From NCBI RefSeq assembly GCF_001808705.1, contig NZ_KV794288.1:25066-81972 (forward strand): DNA of 56,907 nt, written 5' to 3'. This document shows, piece by piece, positions 34,268 to 43,819 of the stretch. Origin of the DNA: Streptococcus sp. HMSC074B11 (GTDB lineage: Bacteria > Bacillota > Bacilli > Lactobacillales > Streptococcaceae). The notes under the pieces were generated by a model that was given only the letters and a program-made list of their open reading frames with translations, made no database searches and was not told the origin of the DNA. Each line of letters begins with the position of its first letter. Position 1 is the first letter of the stretch. The position numbers were made by a program, and so were the translations under genes.

Positions 34268-35539
34268 CTAATCTGCTTGATAAACGATTTGTCCCATACA
34301 AATAGTATATTTAACCTGCCCTTTTAATTGTTCACCAATGAATGGTGAATTAGCTGCTTTAGAAGCAAAATGCGTATCAACAATTCGGTCAGCTTTATCA
34401 TCGAAAATTGTAATATCAGCTGGGCCGTTTTCAGCCAAATATCCTGCTTCAAAATTATACAATTTGGCAGGGTTTACTGTCATTTTTTCTAATAATTCCA
34501 TCAGGGTTAGCTCACCAGCTTCTACTAAGTAAGTTAAACCGAGTGACAAAGAAGTTTCTAAACCTGTCATACCTGATGGAGCTTTGGTAATATCCTCAAC
34601 ATTTTTTTCGTCAGCATGGTGAGGCGCGTGGTCAGTAGCAATGACAGAAATGACTCCAGATTTAAGCCCTTCAATAACTGCACGACGGTCAGACTCCAGA
34701 CGAAGAGGTGGATTCATCTTAGCGTTACTTCCTTTAGTCAAAAGAAGAGCTTCAGTCTTAGAAAAATGCTGGGGAGCTACTTCTGCAGTTACGTTTGCTC
34801 CCATATTTTGAGCAAACTCAACAACTTTGACACTTTCTTCTTTTGACAAATGCTGGATATGAACATGAGCCTTGGTTGCATAGGCAATCATGACATCACG
34901 AGCTATCATAGCGTATTCTGCAACCCCGGTAGCACCGCAGATATGGAAATGTTCTTTAGCGATGTTTTCATTAAAACCTAGCGTACCATTCAGTCCAGGA
35001 TCTTCTTCGTGCAGACTGATAAAGGTGTTTAACTTTTTAGCCTCTTCCATGGCTTCCTTGACCACTTTACTGCTTTCAAGTGGAATCCCATCATCAGAAA
35101 ATCCAACAGCTCCAGCTTCTAAAAGCGACTTAAAGTCAGTCAAATCTTGGCCATTAAAGCTCTTGGTAATTGTTGCTACAGATTTAACGTTGATCTTTTC
35201 TTTTGCCGCAGATTGAAGAACTTCCTGCAAAGTCTCAATATCTGAGATAGTTGGATTAGTATTAGCCATCATAACGACAGTTGTAAATCCACCTGCAGCT
35301 GCTGCTAGTGCTCCTGTATGAATGTCTTCTTTATGAGTTTGACCAGGTTCACGGAAATGAACATGGATATCCACCAATCCAGGCGCAACTACAAGACCAG
35401 TAGCATCTATTACTTGAACTTCCTCAACATCGATTCGAGGAGCGATTTTAAGGATTTTTCCATTTTCAACTAAAATATCACTGACTTGATCCAAACCAGA
35501 CTTAGGATCCATTACACGGCCGTTTTTGATTACTAACAT
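34268..35539 (-). CDS. pyrC: Dihydroorotase
   Basis: 423 residues. The metalloenzyme of pyrimidine synthesis that cyclises carbamoyl-aspartate to dihydroorotate. The zinc motif [16 protein letters not shown] lies near residue 60; the later [18 protein letters not shown] (His) and [14 protein letters not shown] (Asp) complete the site. Size and motifs match the class I bacterial type. It is separated from the other pyr genes and sits in the conserved streptococcal ung-mutX-pyrC group, 12 bases after mutX. Confidence 0.95.
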   Translation of the reverse strand: MLVIKNGRVMDPKSGLDQVSDILVENGKILKIAPRIDVEEVQVIDATGLVVAPGLVDIHVHFREPGQTHKEDIHTGALAAAAGGFTTVVMMANTNPTISDIETLQEVLQSAAKEKINVKSVATITKSFNGQDLTDFKSLLEAGAVGFSDDGIPLESSKVVKEAMEEAKKLNTFISLHEEDPGLNGTLGFNENIAKEHFHICGATGVAEYAMIARDVMIAYATKAHVHIQHLSKEESVKVVEFAQNMGANVTAEVAPQHFSKTEALLLTKGSNAKMNPPLRLESDRRAVIEGLKSGVISVIATDHAPHHADEKNVEDITKAPSGMTGLETSLSLGLTYLVEAGELTLMELLEKMTVNPAKLYNFEAGYLAENGPADITIFDDKADRIVDTHFASKAANSPFIGEQLKGQVKYTICMGQIVYQAD

Positions 35540-35551
35540 CGCTTTACTCCT

Positions 35552-36016
35552 TTATTCGTAGAAATCCACTTGGGTATCCAATAATTTATCACCATCATAG
35601 ACAAATTTAGCTGAAAAGAAGGGTTTATCTTCTAAAAGCCACTCTACAAAGGTATGGTCCCCTTCCCAGGTCGGCTTACTTAAAACCTCATCGTAAGGAA
35701 CCCATTCTAAGGTTCCTTCATTACAGTCAATCAACTCACCTTCAAACTCAGTTACTTTAAATACATAGGTGTACCAGTCAAGGTCTGGTGTAAACTCTGG
35801 AAAGGTGATAACTCCTTTTAATACTGGTTTTGCTTTTAGACCAGTTTCTTCAAGAATTTCACGAGCAGCACATTCTTGTGGAGTTTCCCCCCGTTCTAAC
35901 TTTCCACCTACACCGATCCATTTCCCTTCATGGACATCATTAGGCTTTTTATTGCGATGAAGCATGAGCAATTCTTTTCCATTATCAATGTAGCAAATTG
36001 TCGCTAACTGGGGCAT
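35552..36016 (-). CDS. mutX: 8-oxo-dGTP diphosphatase (MutT/MutX Nudix hydrolase)
   Basis: 154 residues. It cleanses oxidised dGTP from the nucleotide pool. The Nudix box is complete: GGKLERGETPQECAAREILEETGL, split here as GGKLERGETPQECAARE then ILEETGL. TICYIDNGKELLMLHRNKK starts the fold. In S. pneumoniae mutX prevents AT-to-CG mutations. It is co-transcribed between ung (9 bases upstream) and pyrC, joining two base-damage functions in one operon. Confidence 0.93.
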   Translation of the reverse strand: MPQLATICYIDNGKELLMLHRNKKPNDVHEGKWIGVGGKLERGETPQECAAREILEETGLKAKPVLKGVITFPEFTPDLDWYTYVFKVTEFEGELIDCNEGTLEWVPYDEVLSKPTWEGDHTFVEWLLEDKPFFSAKFVYDGDKLLDTQVDFYE

Positions 36017-36025
36017 ATTCTCTCC

Positions 36026-36679
36026 TTATCTAAGCCAATCAATTGGCTCTTGTCCACTTTCTTTTAAGAATGCATTGGCCTTGGTAAAAGGCTTGGAACC
36101 CCAAAATCCTCTGTAAACTGAAAGAGGACTTGGGTGGGCTGATTCGATAATCAAGTGCTGAGGATTTGTAACCAAGGACTTCTTCTTACGTGCATAAGCA
36201 CCCCAAAGTACAAAAACTACGGGTCTATCAATATTATTGACAACCTTGATCACAGCATCTGTAAAAGGTTCCCATATCTGCCCAGCATGACCATTTGCTT
36301 GACCAGCAGGAACCGTCAAGCAAGCATTGAGAAGCAAGACCCCCTGCTCGGCCCAAGTAGTCAAATCATGTGAAGCTTTTAGACCAATATCATCAGCAAG
36401 TTCCTTTAGAATATTTTGCAAGGAAGGAGGTGCTGGAATAGAATCTGGAACTGAAAAACTCAAGCCCTGAGCTTGACCAGGCCCATGATAGGGATCTTGG
36501 CCTAGAATCGCCACCTTAACCTCTTCCAGAGGAGTTGTTATAAGAGCCTGAAAAACCTTTTCTTTAGGAGGATATACAGTTCCTTGGGCATAAACCTGCT
36601 CCATAAAGTGATTGATTTTCCCAAAATAACCCTCAGGTAATTGCTCTTTAATCAAAGCATGCCAAGATGAGTGTTGCAT
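36026..36679 (-). CDS. ung: Uracil-DNA glycosylase
   Basis: 217 residues. It excises uracil from DNA. The water-activating Asp motif is [19 protein letters not shown] near residue 63, the uracil-recognition Asn is in [10 protein letters not shown] and the DNA-intercalating loop is [13 protein letters not shown] chose ATG 36679 ([13 protein letters not shown]), 6 bases after GGAG; the TTG two codons earlier lies too close to it. First gene of the ung-mutX-pyrC-MATE operon, with an extended -10 promoter at 36708-36716. Confidence 0.95.
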   Translation of the reverse strand: MQHSSWHALIKEQLPEGYFGKINHFMEQVYAQGTVYPPKEKVFQALITTPLEEVKVAILGQDPYHGPGQAQGLSFSVPDSIPAPPSLQNILKELADDIGLKASHDLTTWAEQGVLLLNACLTVPAGQANGHAGQIWEPFTDAVIKVVNNIDRPVVFVLWGAYARKKKSLVTNPQHLIIESAHPSPLSVYRGFWGSKPFTKANAFLKESGQEPIDWLR

Positions 36680-36707
36680 AGTCAACTCCTTCGTTTATAC
36701 TGCCTCT

Positions 36708-36716
36708 ATTATAACA
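36708..36716 (-). promoter_or_regulatory. Extended -10 promoter of the ung operon
   Basis: TGTTATAAT on minus, immediately after the T-run of the preceding terminator, 28 bases before the ung ATG. Confidence 0.55.
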
Positions 36717-36741
36717 AAAAGTGGCTATCTAAACCACTTTT
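36717..36741 (-). terminator. Terminator after the DUF4259-like gene
   Basis: AAAAGTGG pairs with CCACTTTT (8 bp) with T-runs on both strands. Confidence 0.65.
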
Positions 36742-36796
36742 AAAAGTATCTATTGAGATTTGAGAAGTTTTATAGAGAATTTATACTAAAGAGCCT

Positions 36797-37708
36797 TTAT
36801 TCACCACCTTTTCTCGTGTTAGAAAGGATAAATTCTTTGTCGATTTCATCAATAATCAATTCTGTTCGAGTATTAAGTTTTTCATCAAATCTTTTATTCA
36901 ATTCCTTTACAACGCTTATCTTAAACTCATCACTTGATTTTTGTTTATAGTAATCAAATCCTCCAGAAGCCGCGCTACAGCAGCTCCCCCAATCTGAAAG
37001 ATAGCCTATTATTTCAAAAACACTATCATTGTATTTTTCAAATTTTTTAGTTGCTGTACTTTTTAAATAACCTGAAATACAATTTACAAAAGAGTAGTAA
37101 TACTTAGAGTCACGAAATGAATTGTATTCTGCACTATGAAAACTTGGATCGAGAATTCGTGCTGATAGCACATCTTCCATAGTGGGTTTTGTGGGCATTT
37201 TAATATCAGTCTGCAGATAAGCATAATAGGTTTCCTTATCAAAGAAAGCTCCATCTACTGCTATCAAAGCACCGTATATGCCATCTTCATACTGAAAAAC
37301 AATCACAGCACCGTTCCTATATTTGCTTTCTACAGGAACAGGCGGAGCAATTCTCTTTTTGGGATTTTCTTTTTTTATACTAATTTTTTCTAAAAACTTT
37401 TCTAGATTTTCACTTCTTTGTTCTAAAAATTCACTATCTGCACCCAATTCTTGGGCAAGTTCTAAATCCTCTTTGTTGAGAATGATTTCTTTAATTTCAA
37501 GCAAGAATTCGTCATCTAATTGCCCAACTTCCCATAAACAGTGTGCCAAGGCGAACAAGACATCATACATATCGTCATCGTATAAATCCGACGTCAAGTC
37601 ATTTTTAATTGTATTTGCATCTTCTCCTTGATTGTATCTCTCGAAGAATTCTTCTTTAATATCTAAGGAGGTGTCATTTCCAAAAATCGTTGCATCCCAT
37701 GTGCCCAT
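36797..37708 (-). CDS. DUF4259-like hypothetical protein
   Basis: 303 residues, soluble and acidic. The N-terminus MGTWDATIFGNDTSLDIKEE, followed by YDVLFALAHCLWEVGQLDD, matches the pattern of DUF4259 (GxWxxxxFxNDxxxD). Members are often found as lone genes or near toxin-immunity loci. The rest (about 130-303) includes YRNGAVIVFQYEDGIYGALI and has no recognised domain. The start follows AGGAG at 10 bases. Low GC and an isolated position suggest an accessory gene. Function unknown. Confidence 0.7.
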   Translation of the reverse strand: MGTWDATIFGNDTSLDIKEEFFERYNQGEDANTIKNDLTSDLYDDDMYDVLFALAHCLWEVGQLDDEFLLEIKEIILNKEDLELAQELGADSEFLEQRSENLEKFLEKISIKKENPKKRIAPPVPVESKYRNGAVIVFQYEDGIYGALIAVDGAFFDKETYYAYLQTDIKMPTKPTMEDVLSARILDPSFHSAEYNSFRDSKYYYSFVNCISGYLKSTATKKFEKYNDSVFEIIGYLSDWGSCCSAASGGFDYYKQKSSDEFKISVVKELNKRFDEKLNTRTELIIDEIDKEFILSNTRKGGE

Positions 37709-37899
37709 AATTTCAAGACTCCTATCTACTTTTAAAAAGTTCTAAATATTTTACAAGGTTTTGCAAAGAATCTATTGTTCAGAATACTCAGAAAGATAAC
37801 TGATCATTATAAAAAAAACTATCATGATATCTTTCAAATCTTTTCCTTGCAGGACTTTTCAAATACCTTCTAAATCTATGCTGACAACAAACTAGATTA

Positions 37900-37931
37900 A
37901 ATCTCCCCTTAGCCAGAGATAAGGAGAGATT
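37900..37931 (-). terminator. Hairpin downstream of the lipoprotein gene
   Basis: AATCTCCCCTTA and TAAGGAGAGATT pair with one mismatch; the T-run on minus is short. The remainder of the spacer 37709-38000 shows nothing else I can name. Confidence 0.5.
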
Positions 37932-38000
37932 ACTAAAACTATACTTAAGCACATCTTAAAGATTAAATTTCTATTATTTGACTTTCACCCAATAAATAAA

Positions 38001-39092
38001 CTATTTAACAATCAAATAATGTGCATCTTTTATCTTATAATTTTCTAGATTGATAACTGTTTGTTTCTTATCAACAATATCATATTTAACCAGAGAATCA
38101 TTAAATAAAAAATAATAGATGTTGTCTTTAAATGTAAAATACGGTGCAATATATTGCTCTGTACTAAAGCCTTCCAGATGAATAATATCTTCTTCTAAAT
38201 TGTCTAGATTGACTGTAGTAAAGGAAAATTCGCCATTATATAATCCCTCATTCTCTATAATCAATTGATTATTTTTAGCATCATAGTGAATATTTGTTGG
38301 ATACTTATCAGGAATATCGATATAATTCTTGCTCTGACTCTTTAAATCAAAAACCATTATTTTATTTCCCGACTTATATTCTCCATCAGAATTGCGCCCA
38401 CTGAGTGCTTCCACAATATACAAGACATCATCTACATTAACCATTCTCATATATGCTGATGTTTCGTCAAGATTATATTTTTCCACGATGTTGAACTCTT
38501 TATCCATTTTCCAAATTTCCGTATTAGGAACTTGGGTTGATAAATCCAATGTGGTTACAAGTAAGTATAAATAATTATCTACAATAACAAACTGTTGACT
38601 GGCATTTAACTGACCATCATTTTTCACGGTAACATTAGTAATAACCTCTAAATTATTATCATATTTATAAAATTCAATTCTATCTGTAAAGACAGCAGTT
38701 GCATATAAATAATCCCCATCTGTTATAGATGCGTATGCATCATTTCCTTCTGCTAATTTAAACGTTTCACTTAAATTTTCCTTATTAATTCTAGAGACAT
38801 ATCTTTTTAGACCTGAGGTATCTTTTGTTTTTGCAGTTGAATAGGATCCTGCTTCCGAAAAACTTTCTGCCCAATAGATAAATTTCTCTTTTCTAGATAT
38901 ATTAACCTTGAACTCATTTAAATCATAATCATCAAAGACAGCTATTTTATCGCTATCCCAGATAGCCATTTTATAATCATCTACCGAATTTACCTTATTT
39001 GACTGACAGGCACTTAGACAAATAAGGCAGCAACAAGCACTTATTAACATCAACATGAAGTTTATGTTTCTTTTATTACTTTTTAATATCAT
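38001..39092 (-). CDS. Putative lipoprotein, possibly beta-propeller
   Basis: 363 residues. The N-terminal hydrophobic stretch is residues 11-28 with lipobox LSAC, giving lipidation at Cys29 and anchoring on the outer membrane face. The mature part repeats short hydrophobic-aromatic strands, such as YLYATAVFTDRIEFYKYD, NYLYLLVTTLDLS and NIYYFLFNDSLVKYDI. The WD/Kelch-like rhythm suggests a beta-propeller. No catalytic motif is seen. An upstream promoter (39288-39316) carries a cre-like sequence and would give a leader of about 190 bases. The ATG follows AGGAG at 9 bases. Confidence 0.75.
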   Translation of the reverse strand: MILKSNKRNINFMLMLISACCCLICLSACQSNKVNSVDDYKMAIWDSDKIAVFDDYDLNEFKVNISRKEKFIYWAESFSEAGSYSTAKTKDTSGLKRYVSRINKENLSETFKLAEGNDAYASITDGDYLYATAVFTDRIEFYKYDNNLEVITNVTVKNDGQLNASQQFVIVDNYLYLLVTTLDLSTQVPNTEIWKMDKEFNIVEKYNLDETSAYMRMVNVDDVLYIVEALSGRNSDGEYKSGNKIMVFDLKSQSKNYIDIPDKYPTNIHYDAKNNQLIIENEGLYNGEFSFTTVNLDNLEEDIIHLEGFSTEQYIAPYFTFKDNIYYFLFNDSLVKYDIVDKKQTVINLENYKIKDAHYLIVK

Positions 39093-39117
39093 ACTGATTT
39101 GCTCCTATATAGCTTTT

Positions 39118-39234
39118 TTATACCAATTTAAGACGTTCAAACAGATGAATAGATAATTTATTGACTAGTTTAGATGCTTCTTTTTCAATACCTACTTGAT
39201 TAACTGTACTACCAATTTGATATCCATATACAAC
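39118..39234 (-). pseudogene. Possible remnant: 38-codon open frame with no start
   Basis: On minus, after an in-frame TAA (39235-39237), the frame runs VVYGYQIGSTVNQVGIEKEA to ERLKLV and stop. There is no start codon near its head. It may be the tail of a decayed gene or chance coding in the leader of the lipoprotein gene. Confidence 0.2.
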
Positions 39235-39287
39235 TTAACGGTAGATGACAATCACAATATTCTTGTCATTATATCCTAGTATGATTT

Positions 39288-39316
39288 ATTATATCAAAAA
39301 AATAAAACGTTTTCAA
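39288..39316 (-). promoter_or_regulatory. Promoter with cre-like site upstream of the lipoprotein gene
   Basis: On minus: TTGAAA (39311-39316), 17-base spacer, TATAAT (39288-39293) preceded by TG-A. The -35 lies within TTGAAAACGTTTTA, close to a CcpA cre. A small hairpin ATGACAA/TTGTCAT follows in the leader. Confidence 0.6.
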
Positions 39317-39381
39317 AAAATACCAAAATTTCTTGCACTCCATGCTCCAGGTTTTCTAGAATCTTTTATATTTTGTGATTT

Positions 39382-40074
39382 TTAAAGGAGCCCCAAGCAA
39401 TCAAGCAGAGCCTGATAAGAGTCGACTTCATAAGTTGGCTGAGCTTGTGTCTTATTTTCCAGATGATGAGGATTGTACCAGATGGTATCGATGCCAGCAT
39501 TATTTCCACCTTGAATATCAGCTGACAAAGAATCACCAATCATAAGGGTCTGATTTTTATCAAAGTTAGGGATTCGAGCTCCAATTTTTTCATAAAATTT
39601 AGCATCTGGTTTTTGGGTATGGAGTTTCTCTGAAATGAATATTTCCTTGAAAAATGGTGTAATTCCAGATTGTTCCAAACGACCTGTCTGAATATAGGTG
39701 ATTCCATTTGTCGCAGCATAGAGTTCATAGCCCTTACTTATCAATTTTTTTAATAAATTTTCGACACCTGGGAAAGTCTGTCCCTGTTTTGATAGGAAAA
39801 ACTGGTAGCGCTCTGCTAAGTAAGCCCCATCTTTTTCAATGCCAAAGTGAGCAAACAATTTTGCAAAACGTGTGTTAATTAACTCAGCCTTTGTAATTTT
39901 TTTCTGTTCCAAATCCTTCCAAAGAGCCTTGTTCATTGGTACATAGTAATCTTTATAGGCTTGTATATCCACTACTCCTTCTTCTTTTAGGAGTTGCGAT
40001 AAGGCAATATCTTCTGCAGCATCAAAATCAAGTAGTGTGTGATCGAGGTCGAAGAGTAAATACTTATATTTCAA
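39382..40074 (-). CDS. HAD-family (YjjG-type) nucleotidase
   Basis: 230 residues. The HAD nucleophile motif YLLFDLDHTLLDFDAAED is at the N-terminus, YAATNGITYIQTGRLEQSG gives motif II, and PDAKFYEKIG with LMIGDSLSADIQGGNNAGID give motifs III and IV. YjjG-type enzymes are house-cleaning 5'-nucleotidases. I chose the TTG start at 40074 because AGAAAGGAG stands 8 bases upstream and the protein then begins directly at the HAD fold; an ATG 18 codons earlier lacks such a site. Confidence 0.87.
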   Translation of the reverse strand: MKYKYLLFDLDHTLLDFDAAEDIALSQLLKEEGVVDIQAYKDYYVPMNKALWKDLEQKKITKAELINTRFAKLFAHFGIEKDGAYLAERYQFFLSKQGQTFPGVENLLKKLISKGYELYAATNGITYIQTGRLEQSGITPFFKEIFISEKLHTQKPDAKFYEKIGARIPNFDKNQTLMIGDSLSADIQGGNNAGIDTIWYNPHHLENKTQAQPTYEVDSYQALLDCLGLL

Positions 40075-40291
40075 ATCTAAATGCTCCTTTCTGAACATTA
40101 AGTGAGTAAAAAATAAATAGTCATTCAAAAGATTGCAGGAGCTAATTTCTATTGAACTGGCAGTATTGACTATGGTCTCAACTAGGTCTTTGGGTATCTA
40201 TAGGTTTGATCTATAAACTTCACCAAGTATTAACAAAAGCCGATATTCCTATCACCTTTTAATAACCAGTTTGAATTCTTCCTACTTGAAA

Positions 40292-40315
40292 AGCTCCTTT
40301 AACAGAAAAGGAGCT
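40292..40315 (-). terminator. Terminator after pta
   Basis: AGCTCCTTT pairs with AAAGGAGCT (9 bp), short T-run on minus. The remaining spacer 40075-40291 shows no other clear feature. Confidence 0.75.
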
Positions 40316-40325
40316 ATCTTGTATT

Positions 40326-41300
40326 TTATTGGTGTACAGCTTGGGCTGCTGTGATAAGAGTAAGCTTGAAGACGTCGTCTGAATTACATCCACGAGAAAG
40401 GTCATTAACTGGCTTGTTCAAACCTTGCAATACTGGACCAACCGCTGCAAATCCACCGAGACGTTCTGCCATCTTGTAACCAATATTCCCTGCTTCAATA
40501 CCTGGGAAGATAAAGACGTTTGCTTGTCCAGCAACCTTACTTCCTGGTGCTTTAAGAGCAGCTGTTTCTGGAACGAAGGCAGCATCAAATTGCAATTCCC
40601 CATCAATTTCAAGGTCGGGACGAAGATCATGAGCAATCTTAGTTGCTTCAACAACTTTATCTACGCTTTCACCAAAACCAGAACCTTTAGTTGAATAGCT
40701 TAGCATTGCAATTTTTGGTTCGATACCGAACATCTTAGCTGTGATAGCAGAGTTAATCGCAATTTCTGCCAAAGCTTCAGCATCAGGATTGATATTGATG
40801 GCACAGTCACCAAATAGGTAACGCTCAGTGCCACGAACCATAAGGAAGGCACCTGAAGTACGACTAACATTTGGACGTGTTTTAATGATTTGAAGGGCTG
40901 GACGAACAGTTGCCGCAGTAGAGTGAATAGCTCCTGAAACCATTCCATCTACCAAGCCCATGTATACCAACATAACACCAAAATAGTTCACGTCTTTAAC
41001 CAAGATATCGCGAGCTTCATCTTCAGTCATTTTTCCTTTACGACGTTCTACAAGTGATGCTACCATTTCCTCAAATTGAGGGTAATGTGCAGGATCGATT
41101 ACTTCATAACCATCCATGATTCCTTCGATTTCAAGATAGATTTTAATTTTATCAGGATTTCCAAGTAGGACAGGAATAACTTCTGTTTCTTTTACGATGC
41201 GTTTTGTTGCTTGAAGAATACGTGGTTCTTCACCTTCAGGCAAAACAATACGTGCATTTTTACCAACTAGGTTGGCTTTTAAACTTTCAAAAACTTCCAT
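40326..41300 (-). CDS. pta: Phosphate acetyltransferase
   Basis: 324 residues. It converts acetyl-CoA and phosphate to acetyl phosphate, feeding acetate kinase for ATP and the acetyl-phosphate pool. The motifs are ARIVLPEGEEPRILQAT at the N-terminus, GLVDGMVSGAIHSTAATVRPALQIIKT and AMLSYSTKGSGFG, with NVFIFPGIEAGNIGYKMAERLGG near the end. Length matches the short bacterial Pta. It lies 6 bases after rluD, with AAGGAG ahead of the ATG, so it is read with relQ-NAD kinase-rluD. Confidence 0.95.
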   Translation of the reverse strand: MEVFESLKANLVGKNARIVLPEGEEPRILQATKRIVKETEVIPVLLGNPDKIKIYLEIEGIMDGYEVIDPAHYPQFEEMVASLVERRKGKMTEDEARDILVKDVNYFGVMLVYMGLVDGMVSGAIHSTAATVRPALQIIKTRPNVSRTSGAFLMVRGTERYLFGDCAININPDAEALAEIAINSAITAKMFGIEPKIAMLSYSTKGSGFGESVDKVVEATKIAHDLRPDLEIDGELQFDAAFVPETAALKAPGSKVAGQANVFIFPGIEAGNIGYKMAERLGGFAAVGPVLQGLNKPVNDLSRGCNSDDVFKLTLITAAQAVHQ

Positions 41301-41306
41301 GAGTTT

Positions 41307-42215
41307 TTACTCCTTTTTAGATAAATTATTATTTGATAACTGAGTTATAAGATTCTTAAAATCATCCGGCAGTGGACTCTCCATCTCCAACTGGTCTTCA
41401 AGAAAAGGATGATAAAACGATAAGTAATGGCAATGTAGAGCTTGACGCTCTATGCCATGTTTAAGACTACCACCATATAGGTCATCGCCAAGCAAAGGGA
41501 AACCTATATGAGAGAAATGGACACGAATCTGGTGGGTCCTTCCTGTATGTAGTTGAATATCAACAAGATGAATATTGCCATAAGACTCCACTATACGATA
41601 GGAAGTATGGGCATACTTACCACCTTTTGCCACTCGTCTAGTGATAATGGAATCTTCATCTCGAGCAATCGGTGCAATGATTTCACCTTGAGGCTCCAGA
41701 AACCCTTCTCCTTTAACTAAAGCAAAATAACGCTTTTCAATAGCTTTCTTCTGCAACTGCTTGTCTAGTCTAGCATGGGCATACCCGTGTTTAGCAAAAA
41801 GCATGAGACCCGAAGTGTCTCGATCTAGTCTGGTTACAATGTGGACCTGTTGATTTTCGTAGTTCTGATTCACATAATAGCCCTTGATAAAGTTAGCGAT
41901 GGTATTGGAATGATTGACACTAGGAATCGAGGCCACACCAAAGGGTTTGTTTAAAATCAAGAAATGATCATCTTCAAACAAAATATCCAGTGGATAATCA
42001 ATGGCTTCCAGTGTCTCGAAACCTTCCTCAGGAGGAAGGTCGATGACAACCACATCCCCAATATCTAAGAGATAGGTTGCATTTTGTGGATGACCGTTTA
42101 CGCGAATATCTCCACCTCGAAACTTGATTTTGGCAAGTAAACCTTTCGAGACTTCGTGTTTTTTTAAAAAGGTCTTTACCTTGACATGTTCGTCAGCAAT
42201 AAATTCAAACCTCAT
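41307..42215 (-). CDS. RluD-family rRNA pseudouridine synthase
   Basis: 302 residues. The N-terminal S4-like RNA-binding segment covers residues about 12-60 ([20 protein letters not shown]). The catalytic RluA-class motif is [18 protein letters not shown] (catalytic Asp in RLDRDTSG), and the later [27 protein letters not shown] is characteristic. It modifies uridines in large-subunit rRNA; the exact target within the RluA/C/D group cannot be set. It overlaps the NAD kinase gene by 4 bases. Confidence 0.92.
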   Translation of the reverse strand: MRFEFIADEHVKVKTFLKKHEVSKGLLAKIKFRGGDIRVNGHPQNATYLLDIGDVVVIDLPPEEGFETLEAIDYPLDILFEDDHFLILNKPFGVASIPSVNHSNTIANFIKGYYVNQNYENQQVHIVTRLDRDTSGLMLFAKHGYAHARLDKQLQKKAIEKRYFALVKGEGFLEPQGEIIAPIARDEDSIITRRVAKGGKYAHTSYRIVESYGNIHLVDIQLHTGRTHQIRVHFSHIGFPLLGDDLYGGSLKHGIERQALHCHYLSFYHPFLEDQLEMESPLPDDFKNLITQLSNNNLSKKE

Positions 42216-43030
42216 TCATCCACCTCACCAATAAAGGCATCCTTGACACGATTCCAAAAACTAGTATGGCTTGGTGTTGCGACAAAGTGAATCTTGTGGT
42301 GGTCTATTTGGTATTCTATTCTTTCAATATTACGGTAAGAATAAATGCTATTGTCAACAGAAATCGTATGATAATCATTGCGAGTCGGTATCAATTCAAT
42401 CTTATCCTTCTTAGGCACAATGATAGACGAACCTAAGGTTCGGTAGACACGATTGTTGAGACTCGCAATTTCTGTTAATTGTAGGGCCTCAATAGTAGGG
42501 GGCAAAACCGCTCCACCAAGAGATTTATTATAAGCTGTACTCCCGGTTGGCGTCGATACCGTCAGGCCATCTCCTCTAAAACGTTCAAATGGCACTTGGT
42601 TAATGATAATATCGGCAACCATGGTCCTATCAGCTCTCCGAATGCTAGCCTCATTCAAAGCTCGGAAAATTTTCACTTCTCCATTTTCCAAAAATATCTT
42701 TACATTTAACAGTGGGTAAGACACACGAGCCCCAGTATCCAACTGTAAATTAGTAAGCAATTGATCTAGTTCAAAATCACGATAATCCGTATAGAAACCT
42801 AAATGACCTGTGTGAACACCAACGAAGCGAACCTTATCCAGCTGGTCTTCATACTTGTGAAAAGCAGACAAAAGCATCCCATCCCCACCTATGGAAATCA
42901 CGATATCGGGATGTTTATCATTTAATATAAAGTTATTCTTTTTAAGTCGATCTCTTAATTCATATAAGACTCGTTGACTTTGAGGTTTGCGATTAGCGAT
43001 TAGATCAATTCGTTTACCTGTATTCTTCAT
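42212..43030 (-). CDS. nadK: NAD kinase
   Basis: 272 residues. It phosphorylates NAD to NADP. Visible motifs are [20 protein letters not shown] (GGDG nucleotide loop with catalytic Asp), [21 protein letters not shown] and [24 protein letters not shown]. Start ATG 43030 ([15 protein letters not shown]) is chosen on family pattern; it overlaps relQ by 17 bases and has only a weak ribosome site, so coupled translation from relQ is likely. Upstream in-frame starts (GTG 43042, ATG 43060) are possible. Confidence 0.93.
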   Translation of the reverse strand: MKNTGKRIDLIANRKPQSQRVLYELRDRLKKNNFILNDKHPDIVISIGGDGMLLSAFHKYEDQLDKVRFVGVHTGHLGFYTDYRDFELDQLLTNLQLDTGARVSYPLLNVKIFLENGEVKIFRALNEASIRRADRTMVADIIINQVPFERFRGDGLTVSTPTGSTAYNKSLGGAVLPPTIEALQLTEIASLNNRVYRTLGSSIIVPKKDKIELIPTRNDYHTISVDNSIYSYRNIERIEYQIDHHKIHFVATPSHTSFWNRVKDAFIGEVDE

Positions 43031-43685
43031 CGGTATCGTCACTATTACCCACCCCGTCATTTAACTTTCTATGCAATGGATCAAAGAGTGCCTGTGCTTC
43101 CTGGATATCATCACGAATTTTACTCATTTCTTCATCCAATTGGTGAGAGATTCTTGCTGTGATTTCCAGGCGTTTCTTAATTTCTTCTGGAAAATCCCCT
43201 TGATATTTATAATTGAGAGAATGCTCGATGGTAGCCCAGAAATTCATAGCCAAGGTACGAATCTGAATCTCCACCAGAATCGTTCTTGCCCCATTGATCG
43301 TATCAACTGTATACTCAATAATCAAATGGTAAGAACGATAGCCTGAAGCCTTTCGATGAGTAATGTAGTCGCGTTCTTGAACAACTCTCATGTCTTGCCT
43401 CTTACGAAGGATGGCAACAACCTCGCTCACGTCATCCACAAATTGAACCATGACTCGTAAACCTGCAATATCTTGCAAGTCCTGTTCCAACGTATCGTAT
43501 CCAATCCCTCGACGAGCCATTTTTTCTTTTATACTTTCGATCGGTTTGACTCGACCAGTTACAAACTCAATTGGAGAATGTTTATTTTGTTTGCGATATT
43601 GTTTTCGAATACCTCGGAGTTTTATCTTCAGCTCTCCGACAGCCTGAATGTAAGGATCTAAAAATTCTTCCCATTCTGTAATCAT
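43014..43685 (-). CDS. relQ: Small alarmone synthetase RelQ (GTP pyrophosphokinase)
   Basis: 223 residues, a single synthetase domain without hydrolase, TGS or ACT domains. Motifs include [57 protein letters not shown] and [23 protein letters not shown] (the synthetase EIQIRT...WA motif). It makes (p)ppGpp during envelope or nutrient stress. First gene of relQ-nadK-rluD-pta, with an extended -10 promoter at 43774-43782. It is divergent from the CYTH gene, as elsewhere in streptococci. Confidence 0.94.
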   Translation of the reverse strand: MITEWEEFLDPYIQAVGELKIKLRGIRKQYRKQNKHSPIEFVTGRVKPIESIKEKMARRGIGYDTLEQDLQDIAGLRVMVQFVDDVSEVVAILRKRQDMRVVQERDYITHRKASGYRSYHLIIEYTVDTINGARTILVEIQIRTLAMNFWATIEHSLNYKYQGDFPEEIKKRLEITARISHQLDEEMSKIRDDIQEAQALFDPLHRKLNDGVGNSDDTDEEYR

Positions 43686-43731
43686 ATATCTTTTTCATCC
43701 AATTCTCTATACACTTCGATTTATCTAGTTT

Positions 43732-43760
43732 TTGATTTTCTAGGAAAAATCTTATACAAT
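43732..43760 (+). promoter_or_regulatory. Promoter of the CYTH gene
   Basis: TTGATT, 17-base spacer, TACAAT. It faces the relQ promoter 14 bases away. Confidence 0.6.
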
Positions 43761-43773
43761 AAATACAATGCTT

Positions 43774-43782
43774 ATTATACCA
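43774..43782 (-). promoter_or_regulatory. Extended -10 promoter of relQ
   Basis: TGGTATAAT on the minus strand, 89 bases before the relQ start codon. Confidence 0.5.
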
Positions 43783-43819
43783 TACAATCACTTTCAAAGA
43801 TAAGGAAAAAGTAAAAAAA

